NCBI RefSeq assembly: GCF_036880965.1
Contig: NZ_JBAJMV010000002.1
Span: 372,001-436,000 of the forward strand
Length of the DNA stretch: 64,000 bases
Direction of reading: 5' to 3'
From: JAUASW01 sp036880965
GTDB lineage: Bacteria; Pseudomonadota; Gammaproteobacteria; Burkholderiales; Burkholderiaceae_C
Positions 35,778-43,556 of this stretch are shown piece after piece. Position 1 is the stretch's first letter; every line of letters starts with the position of its first letter. The notes under the pieces were generated by a model. The model was not told the DNA's origin, did not search any database, and worked only from the letters and a program-made list of their open reading frames with translations. The translations under genes and the position numbers were made by a program.

Positions 35778-36812
35778 ATGAAGAAAGCATTCATCACCGG
35801 CGTGACCGGCCAGGACGGTTCCTACCTTGCCGAGCTGTTGCTCGCCAAGGGCTATGAGGTTCATGCCATCCTGCGACGCAGCTCGGTCTTCACGACCCAC
35901 CGGGTCGACAGCTTCATCGATCATGAGCGCTTCAAGACCTACCACGGTGATCTGACCGACTCCAGCAACCTGCACACGCTGCTCTCCAGGATCGAACCTG
36001 ACGAGATCTACAACCTCGGCGCCCAGTCACACGTGGCCGTTTCCTTCGAGGTGCCCGAGTACACGGCCGAGGTCGATGCGCTGGGCACGATCCGGCTGCT
36101 CAACGCGATCAAGGACCTGGGCATCAAGCCGCGCTTCTACCAGGCCTCCACGTCCGAGCTTTTCGGCGGCCTGCCGGAGACAGCGCCGCAGAGCGAATCA
36201 ACGCCCTTCTATCCCAAGTCGCCCTATGGCGCAGCCAAGCTCTACGCCTACTGGGTGACGGTGAACTACCGCGAGTCCTATGGTCTGCACGGCAGCAACG
36301 GCATCCTCTTCAACCACGAGTCGCCGCGCCGCGGCCAGACCTTCGTGACCAAGAAGATCACCCAGGCCGTGGCCAGGATCCAGCAAGGCCGCCAGGAGCT
36401 GCTCACGCTGGGCAACATGGATGCCAAGCGCGACTGGGGCTATGCCAAGGACTACGTCGAAGCCATGTGGCTGATGATGCAGCAGGAGCAGCCCGACGAC
36501 TACGTGATCGCCACCGGCGAAACCTGGACCGTGCGCCAGTTCGTCGACATGTCCTTCGACGAGATCGGCGTTCAGCTGGACTGGGTCGGTACCGGTGTTG
36601 ACGAGAAGGGCATCGACCGCGCCACTGGCAAGGTGCGCGTGGCCATCGACCCGCGCTACTTCCGCCCCGCCGAGGTGGACCTGCTCTGGGGCAATCCGGC
36701 CAAGGCGCGCGAGAAGCTTGGCTGGGTGGCCAGGACGCCGGTGCGCGAACTGGTTCGCAAGATGGTGCAGTACGACCTGCACAACGACCAGTACGGCGGG
36801 CCTGAGCTGTGA
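35778..36812 (+). CDS. gmd: GDP-mannose 4,6-dehydratase
   Basis: NADP-dependent SDR enzyme converting GDP-mannose to GDP-4-keto-6-deoxymannose. I start at the ATG at 35778 (MKKAFITGVTGQDGSYL), giving 344 residues. The open frame further upstream is not family-like. Motifs: TGVTGQDGSYLAE (cofactor loop), STSELFGG, and the YGAAK active-site pair within SPYGAAKLYAYW. The product feeds the Fcl-like enzyme encoded with a four-base overlap and probably the perosamine-synthase-like aminotransferase at 38836. It is the first gene of the plus-strand sugar operon. Confidence 0.96.
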   Translation: MKKAFITGVTGQDGSYLAELLLAKGYEVHAILRRSSVFTTHRVDSFIDHERFKTYHGDLTDSSNLHTLLSRIEPDEIYNLGAQSHVAVSFEVPEYTAEVDALGTIRLLNAIKDLGIKPRFYQASTSELFGGLPETAPQSESTPFYPKSPYGAAKLYAYWVTVNYRESYGLHGSNGILFNHESPRRGQTFVTKKITQAVARIQQGRQELLTLGNMDAKRDWGYAKDYVEAMWLMMQQEQPDDYVIATGETWTVRQFVDMSFDEIGVQLDWVGTGVDEKGIDRATGKVRVAIDPRYFRPAEVDLLWGNPAKAREKLGWVARTPVRELVRKMVQYDLHNDQYGGPEL

Positions 36813-37723
36813 TCCTGGTCACCGGCGCCACCGGCTTCCTGGGCAAGCGCGTCTGCCGGCAGCTGGCCGCGCAGGGCCGCGAGTTCATGCGCACCTCGCA
36901 GTCGCTCGGGCTGGACCTGCGCGATGCGGCCGCCACCCTCGCGTTCTTCGAGACCCACCGACCCACGGAGGTCATCAACTGCGCCGCCTATGTGGGCGGC
37001 ATCCAGTTCGGCACCAAGCACCCGGCCGAGCTGTTCCACAACAACCTCTTGATGACCTTGAGCCTCTTGGCAGCGGCCAAGGCCACCGGCGTTGCCCGCA
37101 TCGTCAACCCGATCAGCAACTGCGCCTATCCGGCTGCCGCCACGCTGTTCAAGGAAGAGGAGTTCTGGGACGGGCCGCTGCATGACTCGGTGATGGTCTA
37201 TGGCTTCGTGCGCAAGGCTTCATGGGTGGGCGCCTGGGCCTACCAGCAGCAGTACGGCCTCGACGTCATCAACCTGATCCTTTCGAACATGTACGGTCCC
37301 GAGGACCATTTCGAGGAAGAGCGTTCGCATGCGATGGGCGCCCTGATCATGAAGATCGTCAAGGCCAAGCGGGAGCGCGCGCCACAGGTCGTGGTCTGGG
37401 GCTCTGGCCGGCCGGTGCGCGAATGGCTGCATGTGGACGATGGCGCCGAGGCGCTGATCCGCGGCCTCGACGCCGCCGCCACCAACCAGCCGGTCAACGT
37501 CGGCGTGGCCCAGGGTATCTCCATCATCGAGATGGCCGAGCTGATCAAGCGCGTGGTGGGCTACCAGGGGGAGCTGGTGCTCGACACCAGCAAGCCTGAC
37601 GGCGCGCCCTACAAGACGGTTGACGGCAGCAAGGGCGCCGCACTGCTGCAATGGACGCCTGCACGCGACTTTGAGCAAGGCGTGCGCGACACTGTCGACT
37701 GGTACATCGAACACGGAAGCTGA
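36809..37723 (+). CDS. GDP-L-fucose synthase-like epimerase/reductase
   Basis: A 304-residue extended SDR protein with TGATGFLGKRV at the N-terminus, overlapping gmd by four bases. Compared with Fcl it keeps the cysteine in SNCAYP and the histidine in ERSHAMGAL, both used in epimerisation. The YxxxK lysine is arginine (YGFVRKAS), with a lysine one residue later. The gapless spacing to QQYG supports that alignment. It probably yields GDP-L-fucose for the fucosyltransferase-like protein at 42675, but another GDP-6-deoxyhexose such as 6-deoxytalose or a colitose-type product is possible. Confidence 0.85.
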   Translation: MILVTGATGFLGKRVCRQLAAQGREFMRTSQSLGLDLRDAAATLAFFETHRPTEVINCAAYVGGIQFGTKHPAELFHNNLLMTLSLLAAAKATGVARIVNPISNCAYPAAATLFKEEEFWDGPLHDSVMVYGFVRKASWVGAWAYQQQYGLDVINLILSNMYGPEDHFEEERSHAMGALIMKIVKAKRERAPQVVVWGSGRPVREWLHVDDGAEALIRGLDAAATNQPVNVGVAQGISIIEMAELIKRVVGYQGELVLDTSKPDGAPYKTVDGSKGAALLQWTPARDFEQGVRDTVDWYIEHGS

Positions 37724-37725
37724 CA

Positions 37726-38139
37726 ATGGCCGTCAATGAAATCAAGGAAGGCGAGCTGGTCCTCGCCCGCCACATTCCCGCCGAAGATGCCTGGGGCGGC
37801 GGCCTCAAGTTCTTCTCGCCCGACGGCGACTACCAGCAGGTCGGCACCTGGGGCTACGACCAGGGCAAGCAGTTGCTGGCCCACAGCCACAACGAGGTGA
37901 CGCGCGCCGTGCTGTGGACGCAGGAAGTGCTCTACATCCGCCAGGGCCGCGTGAAGGCCGAGGTCTTTGATACCAAGGACCAGAAGGTGGCCGAGCTGGA
38001 AGCCGGCGCCGGCGACATCCTCGTGCTGCTGCGCGGCGGCCACGGCTACCAGATACTCGAAGACGGCACGCAGGTGCTGGAGATCAAGAACGGCCCCTAC
38101 GTCGGCGCAGATGCCGACCGCCGACGTCTTCAACCGTGA
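37726..38139 (+). CDS. Small cupin-domain protein in sugar operon
   Basis: A 137-residue protein with a single cupin fold. The metal-binding-like region HSHNE (around residue 53) begins the first motif, and GAGDILVLLRGGHGYQIL resembles the second motif with its histidine. It follows the Fcl-like gene by two bases, so it belongs to the same transcript. Small cupins in such clusters act as sugar isomerases or epimerases or as sensors. I cannot tell which. A 119-bp repeat separates it from the next gene. Confidence 0.65.
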   Translation: MAVNEIKEGELVLARHIPAEDAWGGGLKFFSPDGDYQQVGTWGYDQGKQLLAHSHNEVTRAVLWTQEVLYIRQGRVKAEVFDTKDQKVAELEAGAGDILVLLRGGHGYQILEDGTQVLEIKNGPYVGADADRRRLQP

Positions 38140-38157
38140 GCGCCGGTTCGCGGCAAT

Positions 38158-38276
38158 CGGGCCGAGCGCAGGGCCGCTCCCAAGCCGGCCCGCGATGGCG
38201 ACTTGCTTGCCGGCAAATCCGGCATGCGTCGCCGTCCCCTCGGGGGACCGGACAAGGTACTCCTTGGACGAGGGGC
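38158..38276 (+). repeat. Dispersed 119-bp repeat, copy A
   Basis: Aligned by hand without gaps to 47476-47594, this shows 14 differences in 119 bases (88 percent identity), with the last 50 bases nearly identical. It contains a palindromic core GTCCCC-TCG-GGGGAC. It ends two bases before the methyltransferase ATG, so its GAGGGG can act as that gene's ribosome site. No open frame or known element was recognised in it. Confidence 0.85.
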
Positions 38277-38278
38277 GA

Positions 38279-38830
38279 ATGAGACTGCACCTCGGCTGCG
38301 GGCCGCGGGTGATCCCGGGCTTCGTCCACGTTGACCTGGCCGAATATCCGCACATCGATCACAAGGCGAGCATCAGCCCTCTGCCCTTCCTGGCGGACGA
38401 CTCGGTCGAGATGGTCTATTGCAGCCATGCCTTCGAATACCTCGACCTTATCGAGGCTCGCCAGGCCCTGGTCGAGTGGCGGCGGGTGCTGCGGCCGGAT
38501 GGTCTCTTGCGACTGGCGGTACCCGACGTGGCAGCGCTGATGAAGGTCTATCAGCAGACCGGCGAGTTGCAACGCATCCTCGGCCCGCTCTACGGACGGC
38601 TCGAGATTGCCACCGAGGCCGGCCCGGCCACGCTGTTCCACAAGACTGCCTATGACGAGGCGACCTTGAGCCAGTTGCTGCACGCGGCCGGCTTTGTCGC
38701 CATTCGCCATTGGGACTGGCGCCAGACCGAACATGCCCAGATAGACGACTACTCCCAGGCCTATTTTCCGCACATGGACAAGGCGCACGGCCTGCTACTC
38801 TCGCTCAATCTCCAAGCCCGAAAGCCCTGA
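38279..38830 (+). CDS. SAM-dependent methyltransferase
   Basis: A 183-residue class I methyltransferase, starting at the ATG directly after repeat copy A. It opens MRLHLGCGPRVIPGFVHVDL, the SAM-binding loop, followed by the short Met_11-type pattern VEMVYCSHAFEYLD and EWRRVLRPDGLLRLAVPD. The size fits small sugar or glycan methyltransferases in O-antigen clusters. The next gene begins five bases downstream. The acceptor is unknown. O-methylation of a deoxy sugar in the same glycan is the simplest guess. Confidence 0.82.
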   Translation: MRLHLGCGPRVIPGFVHVDLAEYPHIDHKASISPLPFLADDSVEMVYCSHAFEYLDLIEARQALVEWRRVLRPDGLLRLAVPDVAALMKVYQQTGELQRILGPLYGRLEIATEAGPATLFHKTAYDEATLSQLLHAAGFVAIRHWDWRQTEHAQIDDYSQAYFPHMDKAHGLLLSLNLQARKP

Positions 38831-38835
38831 AAGCC

Positions 38836-39936
38836 ATGTCTGCCGAAGAATTCATCCCACAGATGCGCCCGCTGTTCGGCGAGGAAGAGAAGGCCGAGCT
38901 GGCCGACTACCTGACCGAAGACGGCTTCTTCACCGAGTTCAAGCGGACCGAACTGTTTGAGCAGCAGATCGCGCACTACACCGGAGCACGCCACTGCATC
39001 GTGGTCAACAACGGCACGGTCTCGCTGACGCTGGCAGCGATCGCACTGGGCGTCGGTCCTGGCGATGAGGTGATCGTTCCGAACTACACGATGATCGCGT
39101 CGCCCAATTCGGTGAAGATGCTCGGCGCCGTGCCGGTCTTCGTCGACGTCGAACCCGAGACGCTGGTGATGGACATCGAGAAGGCCCGCGCCGCGATCAC
39201 GCCGAAGACCAAGGCGCTGATGCTGGTGTCGGCCAATGGCCGCGCGCCCCAGGTCGGCATCGCCGCTTTCCAGCAGCTCTGCAGCGAGCGCGGCATTGCG
39301 CTCATCGAAGACTCGGCCCAGTCACTCGGCTCCTTCTACGCACCCGATCAGCACGTGGGCCGGGCCGGCGCCATCGGCAGCTTCTCGTTCTCCGCGCCCA
39401 AGATCATCTCGACCGGCCAGGGCGGCGCCCTGATCACCGACGACGACTCACTGGCCGACAAGCTGCGCCGCCTGAAGGACTTCGGCCGTCGCTCGGGCGG
39501 CACCGACATCCACGACTCGGTGGGCTACAACTTCAAGTTCACCGAACTGCAGGCCTGCGTCGGCATTGCGCAGATGAAGAAGCTGCCGGAGCGCGTGGTG
39601 CGCAAGAAGGTGATCTGGCAGCGCTACGCCGAGGGCCTGGCCGGCATTCCGGAATTCAAGCTCTTCGAGCATGACCTGAAGCTGTGCACGCCCTGGTTCA
39701 TCGACTCCCTGGCCCAGCGCCGCGACGAGCTGGCCGCCCACCTCAAGGCTGCAGGCATCGGCACCCGCACCATGTACCCGCCGATCAACCAGCAGAAGGC
39801 CTACGACCAGGCGGGCAGCTATCCGGTGTCGGAGCTGGTCGGCCGCGACGGCCTGTGGCTGCCGAGCATGATCCAGCTGACCGACGCGCAGATCAAGCGC
39901 ATCTGCGTAGAGATCCGCCGCTTCTACGGTCGCTGA
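38836..39936 (+). CDS. DegT-family GDP-sugar aminotransferase (perosamine synthase-like)
   Basis: A 366-residue PLP enzyme starting at 38836 (MSAEEFIPQMRPLFGEEE). The Schiff-base lysine is K189 in SAPKIISTGQGG, whereas the related ColD dehydratases have histidine there. That, with ARHCIVVNNGTVSLTLA and IEDSAQSLGSFY, resembles GDP-4-keto-6-deoxymannose 4-aminotransferases (Per/RfbE). With Gmd nearby it would make GDP-perosamine. Whether the cell makes both perosamine and fucose from the shared intermediate is uncertain. Length is normal for the family. Confidence 0.82.
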   Translation: MSAEEFIPQMRPLFGEEEKAELADYLTEDGFFTEFKRTELFEQQIAHYTGARHCIVVNNGTVSLTLAAIALGVGPGDEVIVPNYTMIASPNSVKMLGAVPVFVDVEPETLVMDIEKARAAITPKTKALMLVSANGRAPQVGIAAFQQLCSERGIALIEDSAQSLGSFYAPDQHVGRAGAIGSFSFSAPKIISTGQGGALITDDDSLADKLRRLKDFGRRSGGTDIHDSVGYNFKFTELQACVGIAQMKKLPERVVRKKVIWQRYAEGLAGIPEFKLFEHDLKLCTPWFIDSLAQRRDELAAHLKAAGIGTRTMYPPINQQKAYDQAGSYPVSELVGRDGLWLPSMIQLTDAQIKRICVEIRRFYGR

Positions 39937-39945
39937 ACTCGCGGA

Positions 39946-40665
39946 TCAGGCCGTCTCAAGCATCCACGGAAAGCCCTGCGGATAGCGCGCGCGCATCGCG
40001 GCGTTCTCGCGCTGCAGGAGCTCCAGCACGCGCGCTTGCAGTTCGGGGCGGGTGCGGTAGTTGACCGTGTACTGGCCCGAACTGCCGAAATTCGGGAACG
40101 CTGCCGCCAACTGGGTGTAGAACACCCGGTCCTGCCCCCAGCCCCCATGGAAATGGCTGGCGATGCGATGGGCCGTGTCGACCTTCAGGCAATAGCAGTT
40201 GGTGTCGACCAGCTTGTGCGGGCCGGTCTCGCCCCACGGGCCGACGCTTTGTGATTCATCGTCGATCAGGTACTCACCCTCCTCGCTGACCACGCGGCGC
40301 AACGCGAACCCCCATTGCCAGCCATGAGCCTCGATGGCGGCGACCAGCGAAGCAATGTGGCCAGGCTCGAACCAGTTGTCCTGGTCCAGGAAGGAGATGC
40401 AGTCGGTGTTCACCAGGTGCGACCAGGCGGCATACACCCGGTGACCGTAGAAGCCGTTGCGGCCCACATTGTTGGGCAGCGTGGTGACGCGCACGCCCGA
40501 GAGATCCATGCCCGCCGTGGAGGCCTCAAAGGCGGCCACGAATTCAGGGCCGTCGATCACCACATGCAGCTCGATCGCCCCATGGGTCTGGGCTCGCACC
40601 GATTCGATGGCCTTGCGCACCAGCGGCGCACCCGTGGTGGGAATGACGATGGCGACGCTCTGCAT
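39946..40665 (-). CDS. Family 2-like glycosyltransferase
   Basis: A 239-residue GT-A fold protein, starting at the ATG at 40665 (MQSVAIVIPTTGAPLVRKA). An upstream 22-residue extension is not family-like. VHVVIDG-type strand and LDQDNWFEPGHI (around residue 95) supply a DxD-like site, and GGWGQDRVFY is the later acidic segment. It lies on the minus strand among plus-strand sugar genes, converging with the aminotransferase and divergent from another GT2 gene. It probably adds a sugar to a surface glycan. The donor cannot be read from the sequence. Confidence 0.82.
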   Translation of the reverse strand: MQSVAIVIPTTGAPLVRKAIESVRAQTHGAIELHVVIDGPEFVAAFEASTAGMDLSGVRVTTLPNNVGRNGFYGHRVYAAWSHLVNTDCISFLDQDNWFEPGHIASLVAAIEAHGWQWGFALRRVVSEEGEYLIDDESQSVGPWGETGPHKLVDTNCYCLKVDTAHRIASHFHGGWGQDRVFYTQLAAAFPNFGSSGQYTVNYRTRPELQARVLELLQRENAAMRARYPQGFPWMLETA

Positions 40666-40838
40666 GGCGAAATTCTCGGTCTGGAGGATGAGGCAATGAT
40701 ACGAAGCTTGGCGGCCCGCCCATCCTGACATCTGCGGGTCGTGGGCAGCTCAGTTCTGCTGTCCGAGCCGGGCAAGTCGGGGCAATTCGGGGGCAAATCT
40801 GAGCATCGGTCGCAGGCTGGCAGCGCTAGCATCCTGGC

Positions 40839-41636
40839 ATGCCTGTGACTCCCTGCTTCTCCGTCCTGATGCCCACCCATCTGCGCCCGGCGCTGCTGCG
40901 CCGGTCTCTCGCTTCGCTGCGGGCGCAGACCGAGCAGGACTTCGAGATCATCGTTGTTGCCGATGCCTGGGATCCCGAGAGCGCTGCCGTGGCCGCGGAG
41001 CTGCTGCGGCCGCAGGACACTTTCATCAAGCGCACGGGCAAGAACGGCCCGGCCACCAGCCGCAATGTGGCGATGGCGCAGGCGCGTGGCGAATGGATCG
41101 TCTTCCTGGACGACGACGACAGCTTCGAGCCGGAGCATCTCGCCACCCTGCGCAAGGCAATTTCAGCCTCCAGCTCACCGGTGCTGTTCACCGATTGCGC
41201 CGTCGTCACCGAAGACCGCACCCAGGAAGGCATGCCGCCGCTGTCGCGCCAGCAGCTCGACTTCAGCCGCCAGGACGCGAACCAGCTCTGGGTCAAGAAC
41301 TTCATTCCCAACCATGCGCTGGCCTATCGCCGCTCGCTCCTGGAAGGCATCAGCTTCGACGCCCACATGGCCTCGCTGGAAGACTGGGAGTTCCTGGTTG
41401 CGGTCTGCAGCCGCGCCCTGCCCCAGCATTTCGCGAGCACCGGCGTGGTGATGCACAAGGACTATGTGAACCCCGGCACCCGCCGCGGCACGCAGGAGAC
41501 CTCGTCCAACAACGTGGTCATCCTCGACTTCCTCTACACCTACCGCCGCTGGCCCGCGCCGACGCCGGAGCTCAAGGCCCAGCGCCAGGCCCTCCTGGCC
41601 GGCGTGGGCCTGAGCCTGCCGCTCGAGTGGTTCTGA
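40839..41636 (+). CDS. Family 2 glycosyltransferase
   Basis: A 265-residue inverting GT2 enzyme. It begins CFSVLMPTHLRPALLRRSL, with FEIIVVADAWDP, and GEWIVFLDDDDSFEPEHL gives the DDDD metal site near residue 95. ASLEDWEF provides the later ED catalytic-base-type motif. It is followed after three bases by an ornithine cyclodeaminase-family gene, so the two are probably co-transcribed. Likely one of the transferases assembling the glycan made by this island. Confidence 0.88.
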   Translation: MPVTPCFSVLMPTHLRPALLRRSLASLRAQTEQDFEIIVVADAWDPESAAVAAELLRPQDTFIKRTGKNGPATSRNVAMAQARGEWIVFLDDDDSFEPEHLATLRKAISASSSPVLFTDCAVVTEDRTQEGMPPLSRQQLDFSRQDANQLWVKNFIPNHALAYRRSLLEGISFDAHMASLEDWEFLVAVCSRALPQHFASTGVVMHKDYVNPGTRRGTQETSSNNVVILDFLYTYRRWPAPTPELKAQRQALLAGVGLSLPLEWF

Positions 41637-41639
41637 GCG

Positions 41640-42560
41640 ATGCGGCACTTTGATGCCGAGGCGACGCGGGCCGCCCTGCCTTTCACGGCGCTGATCGAAG
41701 CCTTGCGGCAGATGTTCATCGAGGGCTGCGAAGTGCCGCAGCGGCATCAGCACCAGCTCGGGCAAGACCTGACACTCCTGATCATGCCGGCCTGGCAGCT
41801 CGGCGCCCTGCTGGGCATCAAGACGGTCAGCATTGCGCCTGGCAACGCTGTACGTGGCCTGCCCGGCCTGTTCTCGAGCTACACGCTGTTCGATGCCAGC
41901 ACCGGCCAGCCGCTGGCCATGATGGACGGCAACGAGATCACCTCGCGCCGCACCGCGGCGGCTTCGGCACTGGCTGCATCCCGCCTCGCCGACCCTGCAT
42001 CGCGCCATCTTCTGGTCGTCGGGAGTGGCCGGGTCGCGTCGCTGTTGCCCGAGGCCTATCGCGCGGCGCTGCCGGGCATTGGCCAGGTGTCGGTCTGGGC
42101 GCGGCGGCCGGAGGCCGCGCAGCCATTGGTCGAGCAATGGCGCGGCATCGGCATCGAGGCGAATGCGGTGCCTGAACTTGCCGATGCCTGCAGGCAGGCC
42201 GACATCGTCACTTGCGCCACCCTGGCCCGCGAGCCGCTGATCCGGGCCGAATGGCTGAAGCCCGGCAGTCATCTGGACCTGATTGGCGGCTTCACGCCGC
42301 AGATGCGCGAAGCGCATGCCAGCTGCTTCGTGAACGCGGAGCTCTGGGTCGATACCGACGAGGCGCTGCGCAAGAGCGGTGACCTCCTGCAGCCGCTGAC
42401 CGAGGGGCTGATCACGCCAGCTTGCATCCGCGGCGATCTCGCCAAGCTGTGTCGGCTCGCCCCAGGTGCCGCTCATCAGCCCGGCCAACGCTCGATCTTC
42501 AAATCCGTGGGAACGGGCCTGGAAGATCTGGCAGCCGCAAGGCTTGTCTACGCCAGCTGA
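41640..42560 (+). CDS. Ornithine cyclodeaminase/mu-crystallin family protein
   Basis: A 306-residue NAD(P)-dependent protein of the OCD/mu-crystallin family, which includes ornithine cyclodeaminase, alanine dehydrogenase and ketimine reductases. Visible landmarks are GIKTVSIAPGN, MDGNEITSRRTAAASALA, and the Rossmann loop LLVVGSGRVASLLPEAY. It follows a GT2 gene by three bases. Such enzymes in polysaccharide clusters may supply an unusual amino-acid substituent, but the specific reaction is unknown. It converges with the GT10 gene across 114 bases where I see nothing notable. Confidence 0.85.
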   Translation: MRHFDAEATRAALPFTALIEALRQMFIEGCEVPQRHQHQLGQDLTLLIMPAWQLGALLGIKTVSIAPGNAVRGLPGLFSSYTLFDASTGQPLAMMDGNEITSRRTAAASALAASRLADPASRHLLVVGSGRVASLLPEAYRAALPGIGQVSVWARRPEAAQPLVEQWRGIGIEANAVPELADACRQADIVTCATLAREPLIRAEWLKPGSHLDLIGGFTPQMREAHASCFVNAELWVDTDEALRKSGDLLQPLTEGLITPACIRGDLAKLCRLAPGAAHQPGQRSIFKSVGTGLEDLAAARLVYAS

Positions 42561-42674
42561 TCAGCGCGCCACCAATTTCAATTCCAGGTCCTGCCAGCTG
42601 ATGAAGTCAGCGGTGATAGGCACTTCGATTCGACGCACCAGCACACTTCGCCACCTAGGCAACGACGAGCGGCG

Positions 42675-43556
42675 TCACATGGCGGGCTGGCCATCGGCGA
42701 TCCGTTTGATCGTCGGCCAGATATTCCACTTGAAGAGCAGGTCATTGCGCGCCGCACGCAGCGCATCGACATTCACGGGACGGCGCAGCACATCCTCGAT
42801 CATCGCCGGGGTCACGGTGGTGATGTCAAAAGGAAGGGCGAAATAGGACTCGGCAGGGAAGAAGTAGTCGATATTGCTGGCGCCCCAGTAGATGGGCACG
42901 GTCCAGGAAAGCAAGGGATCGCAGATCTTCTCGCTCCAGGTATTGGGCAGGCGCACGTTTTCCAGCACCAGCGCATATTCGTGGTCGATGAATCCGCGCA
43001 GCTTGCAGTTGCCGTTGTAGTTCAACTCACCGCGGAATGTGGCCGGGTTGATGAACTTGTCGATGCCGCGCCCCCAGATATCGATATGCGGATATTCGCG
43101 GGTGAAGCGCGCCAGGAATTCCACGCGCAGCCGGTGCTCCAGCACCTGGCTGTACATGCCGCTGTTGACGCAGGAGAGGCGCTTGGTCTTGGCCTGGTAG
43201 GGCATGGCCACCAGCTCGTCGAAAGGCAGGCTGATCCACCAGGTCGGCACGTTGTGGCATTTGGTGTAGCTGCCGTCGAACAGCATGTTCGAGGGGAACT
43301 GCCGGTTCAACCAGGGCTCCTGGTGCGGCTCGCGCTCGAAATAGATGACTTTGGAGAAGTCGAGTTTCTCGAGGTCCCAGTCGCGCGGCGTGCGGTCCAT
43401 CACCACGATCAGGTCGGCCTGGCGCGGATCGGCGATGCCGATCAGGTCGCCCCAGATGCCGCGGTTGCCCGGCGTCTGCATCGCATAGCGCTGCAACATG
43501 CTTTGCGGGCTTTCACCCCAGCCGCCCACAAAGGCCACCTTTTTCATCGTCGTCAT
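42675..43556 (-). CDS. GT10 (alpha-1,3-fucosyltransferase-like) glycosyltransferase
   Basis: A 293-residue protein starting at the ATG at 43556, which overlaps the preceding stop (ATGA). The C-terminal half has the GT10 donor-site pattern: YALVLENVRLPNTWSEKI, then PIYWGASNIDYFFP and SYFAL. The N-terminal acceptor domain is present (FDGSYTKCHNVPTWW). GT10 enzymes use GDP-L-fucose, and gmd and an Fcl-like gene lie in the same island. It is the last gene of the operon that also encodes the GT41 enzyme and the type I secretion system, so fucosylation of the exported protein is a reasonable inference. Confidence 0.85.
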   Translation of the reverse strand: MTTMKKVAFVGGWGESPQSMLQRYAMQTPGNRGIWGDLIGIADPRQADLIVVMDRTPRDWDLEKLDFSKVIYFEREPHQEPWLNRQFPSNMLFDGSYTKCHNVPTWWISLPFDELVAMPYQAKTKRLSCVNSGMYSQVLEHRLRVEFLARFTREYPHIDIWGRGIDKFINPATFRGELNYNGNCKLRGFIDHEYALVLENVRLPNTWSEKICDPLLSWTVPIYWGASNIDYFFPAESYFALPFDITTVTPAMIEDVLRRPVNVDALRAARNDLLFKWNIWPTIKRIADGQPAM

